Source: Cellulomonas humilata
GTDB lineage: Bacteria; Actinomycetota; Actinomycetes; Actinomycetales; Cellulomonadaceae
Assembly: GCF_013359775.1 (NCBI RefSeq)
Contig: NZ_JABMCI010000062.1
Span: 124,001-188,000 of the forward strand
Length of the DNA stretch: 64,000 nt
Direction of reading: 5' to 3'
In this document: positions 1-7,539 of the stretch, in pieces
Layout of the letters: every line of letters begins with the position of its first letter
How positions within the stretch are numbered: the stretch's first letter is position 1
Made by a program: the position numbers and the translations under genes
The notes under the pieces: generated by a model
Databases searched by the model: none
The model's input: only the letters and a program-made list of their open reading frames with translations
Told to the model about the DNA's origin: nothing

Positions 1-1378
1 CCGCCAGCAGACCGGGGGCCCCGCCCTCGATCGAGTCGGGGTCCGCGATCGCGATGCCGATGCTCGCGGCGACGTTGAGCCGTCGCCGACCCACCCGGAC
101 CGCCTCCTGGAGCCCGGCGTGGATGGCGCTGGCCACCTCGAACACCGCCCGGGGTCCGTCGAGGTCCTGCACGACGACCACGAACTCGTCACCGCCGAGC
201 CGCGCGACCGTGCCCCGGCGGGCGGTCGCGGCGCGCAGGACGCCGGCGACGTGCACCAGCACCTCGTCGCCCGCGGCGTGCCCGTAGCGGTCGTTGATCT
301 CCTTGAAGCCGTCCAGGTCGCAGGCCAGCACGGCCACCCGGTCGACGACGCCGGGCTGCTCCAGCACCGCCTGGAGCACCTCCTGGAGCAGCGTGCGGTT
401 GGCCAGGCCGGTCAGGGGGTCGTGCATGGCGCGATGCGTGAGCATCTCGGCCTGAAGCCGGGACTCCGTGGAGTCGCGCACCTGGACGACGAAGTGGTCC
501 GGGGCACCCGACGGGGTCCGCACCAGCGCGGCGTCGAGCGCCACCCAGACCTCGTGCCCGTCGGCCCGCTGGTACCGCTTCTCCAGGGAGAACCGGTGCT
601 GCCCGCCGCCCAGCAGGCGGTCGACCTCGAGGCGCTCGGCGGGCCGGCCCTCGGGCGTGCTGAGGTCCTCCATCCGGTACCCGCGCAGGGCCCCGACGCT
701 CGTGCCCAGCAGCTCGGCGAACGCGGCGTTCGCCTCGACGATCCGCCACTCCACGTCCACGAGGGCCATGCCGATGGGCGCGTTCTCCATCGCGACCCGG
801 AACTGCATCTCGCTGCGCGACAGGGCGGCCTCGACCTCGCGCCGGCCGGTGACGTCGACCAGCGTGGTGAGCACCGCGGCGGCCTCGCCGTCGCCGGCCG
901 GCACCAGCTGGCTGGCCACCTGCACCATGCGCGCCTGGGTGGTGTCCGTCCCGGGCAGCGCGACGCCGACGAGCTCGGAGTCCACGGTCCACCCCGCCCG
1001 GGCGACGCCGGAGCGGTGGCCCAGGACCGCGGCCGGGTTCATGGCCAGGCCCATCTCGTTGACCAGGACCACGGGGAGGTCACCCACGGATCGTCCGACG
1101 GACGACCTGGCGTCGATGCCGAGGATCGCCGCCGCACGCTCGGAGATGTCGAGCACCCGGCCCGACAACGACTGGACGAGGACGCCCTCCTTGGTCACGG
1201 CCTGGAGGGCGTCGTAGCGGTGCCGCAGCTCGCGGGACAGCTCCAGCAGCTCGTTCGCGCGACGCACCTGCGCGCGCTGCCTGCCGAGCAGGATGAGGAC
1301 GGCCACGAGCGCCACGATCGCCACGATCGCGATCACCGTGCTGACGACCCCCCAGGGGCCGGGGAACGGGCCGCTCAC
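1..1378 (-). CDS. PAS-GGDEF diguanylate cyclase, C-terminus cut by window edge
   Basis: Membrane-anchored signalling protein predicted to make cyclic di-GMP from two GTP. The visible 459 residues show a hydrophobic segment near residues 10-30 (VIAIVAIVALVAVLILL), two PAS-like sensor segments (about 45-165 and 170-300; the second includes GMALVDVEWRIVEAN), then a GGDEF domain starting with DPLTGLANR. The intact GGDEF signature is near residues 395-399. The residues five before GGDEF do not form RxxD, so the product-inhibition site seems absent. The GTG start at 1378 overlaps the ftsK stop as GTGA, suggesting translational coupling. The 3' end lies outside the window, so an added EAL domain cannot be excluded. 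Confidence 0.88.
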   Translation of the reverse strand, partial: MSGPFPGPWGVVSTVIAIVAIVALVAVLILLGRQRAQVRRANELLELSRELRHRYDALQAVTKEGVLVQSLSGRVLDISERAAAILGIDARSSVGRSVGDLPVVLVNEMGLAMNPAAVLGHRSGVARAGWTVDSELVGVALPGTDTTQARMVQVASQLVPAGDGEAAAVLTTLVDVTGRREVEAALSRSEMQFRVAMENAPIGMALVDVEWRIVEANAAFAELLGTSVGALRGYRMEDLSTPEGRPAERLEVDRLLGGGQHRFSLEKRYQRADGHEVWVALDAALVRTPSGAPDHFVVQVRDSTESRLQAEMLTHRAMHDPLTGLANRTLLQEVLQAVLEQPGVVDRVAVLACDLDGFKEINDRYGHAAGDEVLVHVAGVLRAATARRGTVARLGGDEFVVVVQDLDGPRAVFEVASAIHAGLQEAVRVGRRRLNVAASIGIAIADPDSIEGGAPGLLA

Positions 1379-4059
1379 CGACCCCCGCCGGACCACTGCC
1401 CGGCGTCGTCCTCCTCCGCACCGTCGAAGTAGTCGGTCGCCACCGGCGGCTCGCCCGGCAGGGCACCGTCCGCGCCCATGGCGTACCGGTCGTCCTCCTC
1501 CTCGCCCGGCGCACCCCGCAGCATGGCGAGCGTGCCCGGCAGGTCGTCGGCCTGGACCAGCACCTCACGGGCCTTGGAGCCCTCGGAGGGGCCGACGATC
1601 TCGCGCGACTCGAGCAGGTCCATCAGGCGACCCGCCTTCGCGAACCCGACCCGCAGCTTGCGCTGGAGCATCGAGGTGGACCCGAACTGCGTGGTCACCA
1701 CCAGCTCGGCGGCCTGGAGCAGGAGGTCGAGGTCGTCGCCGATGTCCTCGTCGACCGTCTTCTTCACCGCCGCGACGGCCACGTCCTGGCGGTAGGAGGG
1801 CTTGAGCTGCTTCTTCACGTGCTCGACGACCGCGTGGATCTCCGACTCGGACACCCAGGCACCCTGCGTACGCATGGGCTTGGCGGCGCCCATCGGCAGG
1901 AACAGCGCGTCGCCCTGCCCGATCAGCTTCTCGGCGCCGGGCTGGTCCAGCACGACTCGGGAGTCGGTCAGCGAGCTGGTGGCGAAGGCCAGCCGGGACG
2001 GCACGTTCGCCTTGATCAGGCCGGTCACCACGTCGACGCTCGGGCGCTGCGTGGCGAGCACCAGGTGGATGCCGGCGGCACGGGCCAGCTGCGTGATGCG
2101 CTGGATCGAGGCCTCGACGTCGCGCGGGGCCACCATCATCAGGTCGGCGAGCTCGTCGACGACCACCAGCAGGTACGGGTACGTGGCGATCTTGCGCTCG
2201 GAGCCCGGCAGCGGCTTGACCTTGCCCGCGCGGACCGCCGTGTTGAAGTCGTCGATGTGCTTGAACCCGAAGTTGGCCAGGTCGTCGTAGCGCGCCTCCA
2301 TCTCGCGCACCACCCACTCGAGCGCCTCGGCGGCCTTCTTGGGGTTCGTGATGATCGGCGTGATCAGGTGCGGGATGCCCTCGTAGACCGTCAGCTCCAC
2401 GCGCTTCGGGTCGACCAGGACCATGCGGACCTCGTCCGGCGTCGCGCGCATGAGGATCGACACGATCATCGAGTTCACGAAGCTCGACTTGCCCGCGCCG
2501 GTGGCGCCGGCCACCAGCAGGTGGGGCATCTTCGCGAGGTTGGCCGTGACGTAGCCGCCCTCGACGTCCTTGCCGACGCCGATCACCATCGGGTGCTCGG
2601 TGCGCTTGGCCGCGCTGGAGCGCAGCACGTCGCCGAGCGAGACGGTCTCGCGGTCGGTGTTCGGGATCTCGATGCCGATCGCGGACTTGCCGGGGATCGG
2701 CGACAGGATCCGGACGTCGGCGCTGGCCACCGCGTAGGCGATGTTCTTGCTCAGCGCGGTGACCCGCTCGACCTTGACGGACCGGCCCAGCTCGACCTCG
2801 TACCGCGTGACGGTCGGGCCGCGCGTGAAGCCCGTGACCTGGGCGTCGATCTCGAACGCCTCCAGCACGGAGGTGAGCGACTCGACGACGCGGTCGTTGG
2901 CGGCCGAGCGCACCTTGTGGGGGGCGCCCTTGGCCAGGACGTCCTCCGCCGGGAGGGTGTAGAGCACGTCGCCGCCGAGCATGGGCTGCTCGCCGCGCGG
3001 GACGGGCGTGGTCTCGGGCGCGGTCAGCGGGCGCTTGGTCGCCGCGACGACCGTCGTGGGGACGGTGTCCGGGGCGGCGTCGCGGGCCAGCTGCGCCTCC
3101 GCCTCGGCCTCCGCGGCGGCGACGATGGCCGCGCGCGCGAACGCCTCGTCGCCGTCGTACCCGTCCAGCCGGGTGTCCTCGGGCTCGTCCACCTGGTCGG
3201 CGCGCTGGCGGCGGCGCCCGAGCAGTCCCCGCTTGGCCGGCGCGGCCTCGATCTGGGGGACGGCCGTGTGCAGGGCGTTGATGACCAGGGGCGCGTCGTC
3301 CTCGACCTCGGCGGCCGGTTCGCGGTGGTTGCCGGTGAGCTTGTCGTAGGCGCCGCGCAGCCGCGGGATCACCTGGTGCACCGGCGTCGCGGTCACGACG
3401 AGGACGCCGAAGAACGCCAGCAGGCTCAGCAGCGCCACCCCCACGCCGGGCGTGAGCAGGCTGGCCAGCGGCGTGCCGACCAGGAACCCGACCATCCCGC
3501 CCGCCAGCCGCAGGGCCGGGAAGTCGTCGGTGGTGGGCAGCCCTGCGCCGATCTGCACCAGTCCGCAGACCGCGAGCGTGATCGCACCGAGGCCGATCAC
3601 GATGCGCCCGTTGGCCTCGACGCGCTCCGGGTGCCGCATCAGCCGGATCGCGAGCCCGAGCAGGACCACCGGGACGACGACGCCCACCTTGCCGAACGTG
3701 CCCGCCACCACGTTGTGCACGACGGTGCCGGCGGTGCCGGACAGGTCCCACCACTCGCGGGCCGCGATGACGATGGCCAGACCGAGGAGCGTGAACGCCA
3801 GGCCGTCGCGCCGGTGCGAGGGGTCGAGGTCCCGGGCACCCTTGCCCACGCGGCGGGCGGTGCCGCCGACGAGGTGCGCGGCGCCCATGAACACGCCCTT
3901 GACGATGCGGACGGGAAGGGCCGGCCGGGGCGGCGGCGGAGCGGGCCTGCGGCCCTGCGGACGGGCTGCTCCGGTCGTCTTGCCGGGGGTCTTGCCGGTG
4001 GCGCGCGACGTCGCCGGCGCACCGGAGCGGGCGCGAGGGGAGGACGTACGAGTCGCCAT
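1375..4059 (-). CDS. ftsK: DNA translocase FtsK/SpoIIIE
   Basis: Septum-located ATP-driven DNA pump that clears chromosomal DNA at division and supports dimer resolution. The 894-residue product has a basic N-terminus, several membrane segments (about residues 60-200), a variable linker, and a RecA-like motor with Walker A GATGAGKS near 515-525 and Walker B LLVVVDELADLMM near 633. The C-terminal gamma winged helix (MLQRKLRVGFAKAGRL, about 800) is the part that reads KOPS sites in the family. I chose ATG 4059; a TTG three codons upstream is possible. It is the last backbone gene before the coupled GGDEF gene. Confidence 0.95.
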   Translation of the reverse strand: MATRTSSPRARSGAPATSRATGKTPGKTTGAARPQGRRPAPPPPRPALPVRIVKGVFMGAAHLVGGTARRVGKGARDLDPSHRRDGLAFTLLGLAIVIAAREWWDLSGTAGTVVHNVVAGTFGKVGVVVPVVLLGLAIRLMRHPERVEANGRIVIGLGAITLAVCGLVQIGAGLPTTDDFPALRLAGGMVGFLVGTPLASLLTPGVGVALLSLLAFFGVLVVTATPVHQVIPRLRGAYDKLTGNHREPAAEVEDDAPLVINALHTAVPQIEAAPAKRGLLGRRRQRADQVDEPEDTRLDGYDGDEAFARAAIVAAAEAEAEAQLARDAAPDTVPTTVVAATKRPLTAPETTPVPRGEQPMLGGDVLYTLPAEDVLAKGAPHKVRSAANDRVVESLTSVLEAFEIDAQVTGFTRGPTVTRYEVELGRSVKVERVTALSKNIAYAVASADVRILSPIPGKSAIGIEIPNTDRETVSLGDVLRSSAAKRTEHPMVIGVGKDVEGGYVTANLAKMPHLLVAGATGAGKSSFVNSMIVSILMRATPDEVRMVLVDPKRVELTVYEGIPHLITPIITNPKKAAEALEWVVREMEARYDDLANFGFKHIDDFNTAVRAGKVKPLPGSERKIATYPYLLVVVDELADLMMVAPRDVEASIQRITQLARAAGIHLVLATQRPSVDVVTGLIKANVPSRLAFATSSLTDSRVVLDQPGAEKLIGQGDALFLPMGAAKPMRTQGAWVSESEIHAVVEHVKKQLKPSYRQDVAVAAVKKTVDEDIGDDLDLLLQAAELVVTTQFGSTSMLQRKLRVGFAKAGRLMDLLESREIVGPSEGSKAREVLVQADDLPGTLAMLRGAPGEEEDDRYAMGADGALPGEPPVATDYFDGAEEDDAGQWSGGGR

Positions 4060-4123
4060 GGTCCTCAAACTAGCCGGGGCGGCCGACCGGACGGGCGCGC
4101 CCGGGCGCGTGTCGCCCGTGCGA

Positions 4124-4534
4124 TCACCCGAGCAGCAGGCCGACGCCCAGTGTCGCGACGCCCGCCGCGAGGAGGACGGCCCCCACGCCGAGCAGGACGA
4201 CCGCCTTGTTCGGCGCCTCGCGGCCGCGTCCCATCGCCGAGAAGAAGAACCCCGCGGACATGACGATCGCCGCCACGAGCACCCCGGTCTGTGCCAGCCA
4301 GCGCCAGAAGCCGGTGAGCGTGGTGGCCTCCCCCAGCAGCAGGCAGACCAGCCCGAGCGTCACCAGCACCCCCGCGTGCGCGTGGCCGGCGCGGTAGAAG
4401 GTCTTCTGGAACGCGGTGGCCTGCTCCTTGCCGGTGGCGACGCGCAGCAGGAAGGCGCCCCCGGACTCGATCGCGACCACGGAGAGCACCACCGCTCCGG
4501 CGGTGATCCGTGCGGCGTCGGTGAGTTCGAGCAT
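4124..4534 (-). CDS. Small four-helix integral membrane protein, unknown function
   Basis: The 136-residue product has four predicted membrane helices (about 9-29, 50-70, 79-100 and 110-135) and few charged residues. I do not recognise a specific family. ATG 4534 is preferred over an in-frame GTG two codons upstream because GAGGAG then sits about six bases before it. It is divergent from a TetR gene, and a palindromic site overlaps its likely -10 (TATAAC, 4564-4559). The simplest reading is a membrane protein repressed by the adjacent TetR protein. Confidence 0.75.
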   Translation of the reverse strand: MLELTDAARITAGAVVLSVVAIESGGAFLLRVATGKEQATAFQKTFYRAGHAHAGVLVTLGLVCLLLGEATTLTGFWRWLAQTGVLVAAIVMSAGFFFSAMGRGREAPNKAVVLLGVGAVLLAAGVATLGVGLLLG

Positions 4535-4551
4535 GGCCACTCCTCGTTTCG

Positions 4552-4575
4552 GAACACCGTTATAGAACAGTGTTC
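4552..4575. promoter_or_regulatory. Palindromic operator between membrane gene and tetR
   Basis: GAACAC (4552-4557) and GTGTTC (4570-4575) form an inverted repeat, and GAACAGTGTTC (4565-4575) is itself a near-perfect palindrome. The site covers TATAAC, a good -10 for the minus-strand gene, and lies about 33 bp upstream of the TetR start. Position and symmetry are typical of a TetR-family autoregulatory operator. Confidence 0.6.
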
Positions 4576-4595
4576 GCGCACACGAGTCAAGACCC

Positions 4596-4601
4596 TAGAC
4601 T
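4596..4601 (+). promoter_or_regulatory. -10 element (TAGACT) of tetR, probably leaderless
   Basis: TAGACT ends six bases before the ATG at 4608 and no ribosome binding site intervenes. This implies transcription starting at or next to the start codon. The same spacing recurs at many genes in this window. Confidence 0.55.
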
Positions 4602-4607
4602 CGCCGG

Positions 4608-5267
4608 ATGGCCCGTCCCCGCGTGCACGACGACGCCTTGCGCACCCGGCTGCTCGCCGAGGCCTCGGCGACCATCGCGGCCGCGGGTGCGAGCGGGGTG
4701 ACCGTCCGCGACCTGGCCGCCCGGGCCGGCACGTCCGCGTCGGCGGTGTACTCGCTGTTCGGCAGCAGGGAGGACCTGGTGCGCGCCGTCGGGGACGAGG
4801 CGTTCGCCCGGTTCGCCGAGCGTCTCGCGGCGGTCCCCCGCACCGACGACCCCGCCTCGGACCTGCTCGGCCTCGGGCTCGCCTACCGCGCGAACGCGCT
4901 CGACGGTCCGCACTTCTACCGGGTGATGTTCGGCGCGGCCGGCGCGGGCCTCCAGGACGGGACGCGGGGGCAGGCGACGGCGAGCGCCACCTTCGGCGTG
5001 CTGCGCGACGCCGTCGCCCGCGTCCTGGGCGTGGAGCCGTCGGCCGCCCAGGAGCCGGCGCTCGGGCTGTGGGCGCTGGTGCACGGACTCGTCGAGCTCG
5101 AGCTGGACGGACTGCTGCCCGACGGCGCGGCCGACCGGTACGCCCGCGTGCTCCGGGCGGCCGGGCCGGGGATCCTCGGCACCGGCACCGGCACCGGCAC
5201 CGGCACCGGCACTGGCACCGGCACCGGCCCCGGCACGGGCACGGGCACGGGCACCGCCACCGGCTGA
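4608..5267 (+). CDS. TetR-family regulator with a Gly-Thr repeat tail
   Basis: One-component transcriptional repressor of 219 residues. The N-terminal helix-turn-helix (about 28-47: VTVRDLAARAGTSASAVYSLFGS) is typical of TetR, followed by a TetR_C-type ligand-binding domain containing HFYRVMFG. The last 29 residues are almost pure Gly-Thr dipeptides encoded by a GGCACC-like hexanucleotide array, which is not part of the normal fold. It is divergent from a membrane protein gene with a shared palindrome, so autoregulation and control of that gene are likely. The ligand is unknown. Confidence 0.85.
   Translation: MARPRVHDDALRTRLLAEASATIAAAGASGVTVRDLAARAGTSASAVYSLFGSREDLVRAVGDEAFARFAERLAAVPRTDDPASDLLGLGLAYRANALDGPHFYRVMFGAAGAGLQDGTRGQATASATFGVLRDAVARVLGVEPSAAQEPALGLWALVHGLVELELDGLLPDGAADRYARVLRAAGPGILGTGTGTGTGTGTGTGTGPGTGTGTGTATG
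5178..5261 (+). repeat. Hexanucleotide coding repeat, 14 units of GGCACC type
   Basis: Fourteen consecutive hexamers, mostly GGCACC with ACT, CCC, ACG and one GCC variant, encode (GT)8-GP-(GT)4-AT at the end of the TetR-family protein. Unit length is a multiple of three, so slippage would change tail length without a frameshift. Confidence 0.95.
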
Positions 5268-5287
5268 CGGGTGTCGGTGGCCCGTGC

Positions 5288-5293
5288 CACCGT
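5288..5293 (+). promoter_or_regulatory. -10-like element (CACCGT) six bases before a start codon
   Basis: CACCGT is followed by a six-base spacer and ATG 5300 with no Shine-Dalgarno sequence. It fits the leaderless pattern of this window but with C instead of T at the first position. Confidence 0.4.
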
Positions 5294-5299
5294 GGACCC

Positions 5300-6418
5300 A
5301 TGTCCGTGACCCGCGAGCAGGTCCTCCGGTACCGCGTGCACGCGCAGCAGCTCGACCGGCCGACGAGCACCCGTCGCCGCCCCGACGACGCCGCGATCCT
5401 CGATCACGGCGTGCAGGACACCGGTCCGGACGGAGCGCTGTGGGCGCTCGCCCTGCGTGGTGTCCCGGTCGCCGCGCACGACTGGCCGCACGAGCTCGCG
5501 CTCGCATGGACGCTGCGGGGCGCCCCGCACGCCTACCGCCGGTCGGACCTGAAGGCCGTGGAGAAGGCGCTGCGGCCGTACTCCGAGGCCGATGCCGCGA
5601 AGCGCGTGATCAACGCCTCGGCCCCCCTCGCGGCCGCGGACATCACGGTGCTCGACGCGCTCGCCACCGTCTCGCGGACCATGCACGAGGTCGTGGACAA
5701 GCCGATGGCCAAGGGAGTGCTGTCCACCCGGATGACGGCCGAGCTGCCCGAGCCCTACCTGCGCTGGTGCGAAGGCTGCGGCGCCACGCACATGTACGAG
5801 ATGACGTTCCGGCTCGCCGCCCTGCACGCCGGTCTCGAGCTCGAGCCCGGCACCTCTCCCCCGGTCGTGAGGCGCATCCCCCGGTGGCCGGCCGGTCAGG
5901 TGGGCGTGCTCGACCGGCCCGCCGACGGTGGCGACGGTCCGCCCGACGTGCTGCGCAGCCTCCTGCACCTGCTGGGTCCACTGACCCGCAAGCAGGCCGC
6001 GGTCTACCTCGACTCGACGCTCCGGGACGTGTCCGCCCGGTGGCCCGACGACGCGGTCGAGGTGGACGTCGACGGGACGCCTGCCGACATCCTCGAACGA
6101 GACCTCCCGGCCCTCCAGGACCCGCCCGGCGACAAGCTGGTGCGGCTGCTCGGCCCGTACGACCTGTTCCTGCAGGGCCGCGACCGCGAGCTCATGGTGC
6201 CGCAGAAGGCCCACCACAAGGCGCTCTGGCCCACCATCGGCCGTCCCGGAGCTGTCCTGGCGGACGGTGAGGTGGTCGGCACCTGGCGGCCGCGCGCCAA
6301 GGGCGCGACGCTCGCGCTCGCGCTCGACGAGTGGGTGCCGTGGTCGTCGCGCACGAAGGAGGCCGTCGAGATCGAGCACGAGCGTCTCGCGGCGTTCCGT
6401 GGCGCCAGCCCGGGATGA
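5300..6418 (+). CDS. Winged-helix DNA-binding protein, AlkZ/YcaQ-like (HTH_42 family)
   Basis: The 372-residue product matches the winged-helix family that includes the AlkZ and YcaQ/AlkX DNA glycosylases, which excise bulky or crosslinked alkylated bases. Consistent features are the N-terminal HAQQLDRP segment, central winged-helix stretches, and the C-terminal LLGPYDLFLQGRDRE and GTWRPRAKG segments. Gln17-Leu18-Asp19 resembles the catalytic Q-x-D signature reported for the YcaQ subgroup, but alignment is needed to confirm it. Many members are annotated only as winged-helix proteins. A role in DNA alkylation repair is inferred from family alone; neighbours do not add evidence. Confidence 0.75.
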   Translation: MSVTREQVLRYRVHAQQLDRPTSTRRRPDDAAILDHGVQDTGPDGALWALALRGVPVAAHDWPHELALAWTLRGAPHAYRRSDLKAVEKALRPYSEADAAKRVINASAPLAAADITVLDALATVSRTMHEVVDKPMAKGVLSTRMTAELPEPYLRWCEGCGATHMYEMTFRLAALHAGLELEPGTSPPVVRRIPRWPAGQVGVLDRPADGGDGPPDVLRSLLHLLGPLTRKQAAVYLDSTLRDVSARWPDDAVEVDVDGTPADILERDLPALQDPPGDKLVRLLGPYDLFLQGRDRELMVPQKAHHKALWPTIGRPGAVLADGEVVGTWRPRAKGATLALALDEWVPWSSRTKEAVEIEHERLAAFRGASPG

Positions 6419-6510
6419 TCGGGGCCTTCCCGAGCACGCGCTCCACGCCGCCCTCGGTCCCGGGTCCCGCGCGCCGCCGGCCGGCAGGCCCGCGTGTCAG
6501 GGGTCGGTCC

Positions 6511-6516
6511 TACGGT
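6511..6516 (+). promoter_or_regulatory. -10 element (TACGGT) upstream of leader ORF and DMT transporter
   Basis: TACGGT is followed by six bases and ATG 6523. The spacing places a transcript start at the ATG of a 10-codon ORF, not at the transporter start 29 bases further on. Confidence 0.5.
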
Positions 6517-6522
6517 GGCTCC

Positions 6523-6555
6523 ATGCGTTCCCGTTCCTGCGCGGCGCCCACGTGA
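6523..6555 (+). CDS. Possible 10-residue leader peptide (MRSRSCAAPT)
   Basis: A short ORF starts six bases after a -10 element and its TGA overlaps the GTG of the transporter as GTGA. The position suggests a leaderless upstream ORF coupling translation to the transporter. The peptide holds one cysteine; no amino-acid-run attenuator pattern is obvious. It may equally be a chance ORF. Confidence 0.35.
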   Translation: MRSRSCAAPT

Positions 6556-7475
6556 GCCGCCGCGGCTGGTTCCTCCTGATCGCCGTCGGCGTCATCTGGG
6601 GCATCCCGTACCTGCTCATCAAGATCGCCGTCACGGACGTCACGCCCGTCATGGTGGTGTTCGTGCGCACGGCCCTCGGCGCGCTGCTGCTCCTGCCCTT
6701 CGCGGTGCGCGGCGGCGGGCTGCGGGTGCTGCGCGGGCACTGGCGCGCCGTCCTGGGCTTCGCGGTGCTGGAGATCGTCCTGCCGTGGATCCTGCTGTCG
6801 AACGCCGAGCGCACCCTGTCGAGCTCGACCACCGGCCTGCTCGTCGCGACCGTGCCGATCGCCGCGGTGGTGCTGGGTCGGCTGGTCGGCGACCGGCGTC
6901 CCGTGGCGCTGATCCGCTGGGTCGGCCTGCTCGTCGGTCTCGGCGGCGTGGCCCTGCTCCTCGGACCGGGCGCGGCCGGGGGCGATCCGTGGGCCGTCAC
7001 CCAGGTGCTGCTGGCCGCCCTCGGGTACGCGACCGCACCGATCATCGCCGACCGTGCGCTGCGGGACGTCCCGGCGATCCCCCTGACGGCCACCTGCCTC
7101 GGCCTCACCGCCCTGGCGTACGCGCCGGTGGTGCTCCTGACCGGGCCGCACCCCTGGCCGCCGGTCGACGCCGTGCTCGCCCTCGTCGGACTCGGCGCCC
7201 TGTGCACCGCCCTCGCGTTCGTCCTGTTCTTCCGCCTCATCGTCGAGGTCGGCGCGGCCCGCTCCACCCTCGTCGCCTACCTCAACCCGGTCGTCGCCGT
7301 GGCGCTCGGCGCCCTCGTGCTCGACGAGGCGATCACCGCCGGCGTGCTCGGCGCGACCGCGCTGATCCTGCTCGGCTCCGCGGCAGCCTCGCGTCGACCG
7401 CGCGAGCCGGACGTCCCGTCGCCGCCCGACGAGACCGTCACCGCCGACGAGAGCGCCCGGGTGACGCCGACCTGA
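6552..7475 (+). CDS. EamA/DMT-family transporter
   Basis: Inner-membrane permease of the drug/metabolite transporter superfamily, typically exporting amino acids or other small metabolites. The 307 residues contain about ten membrane helices in two EamA repeats; the first opens with WFLLIAVGVIWGIPYLLIK, the second near residue 150 (QVLLAALGYATAPIIAD). The hydrophilic tail of about 30 residues is Pro/Asp/Glu-rich. The GTG start overlaps the stop of the possible leader peptide and lacks a clear ribosome binding site, supporting coupling. It converges on rnj. Substrate unknown. Confidence 0.88.
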   Translation: MSRRGWFLLIAVGVIWGIPYLLIKIAVTDVTPVMVVFVRTALGALLLLPFAVRGGGLRVLRGHWRAVLGFAVLEIVLPWILLSNAERTLSSSTTGLLVATVPIAAVVLGRLVGDRRPVALIRWVGLLVGLGGVALLLGPGAAGGDPWAVTQVLLAALGYATAPIIADRALRDVPAIPLTATCLGLTALAYAPVVLLTGPHPWPPVDAVLALVGLGALCTALAFVLFFRLIVEVGAARSTLVAYLNPVVAVALGALVLDEAITAGVLGATALILLGSAAASRRPREPDVPSPPDETVTADESARVTPT

Positions 7476-7539
7476 GACCACGGTCGACGACGACGGCCCC
7501 GCCCTGACGAGCAGGACGGGGCCGCGCGGATCGAGCAGA

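Noticed and set aside
1819..4263. 814-residue plus-strand ORF opposite ftsK
   Set aside because: It is antisense to a clear FtsK; its protein is His/Asp/Arg/Gly-rich low-complexity sequence typical of shadow frames in high-GC DNA.
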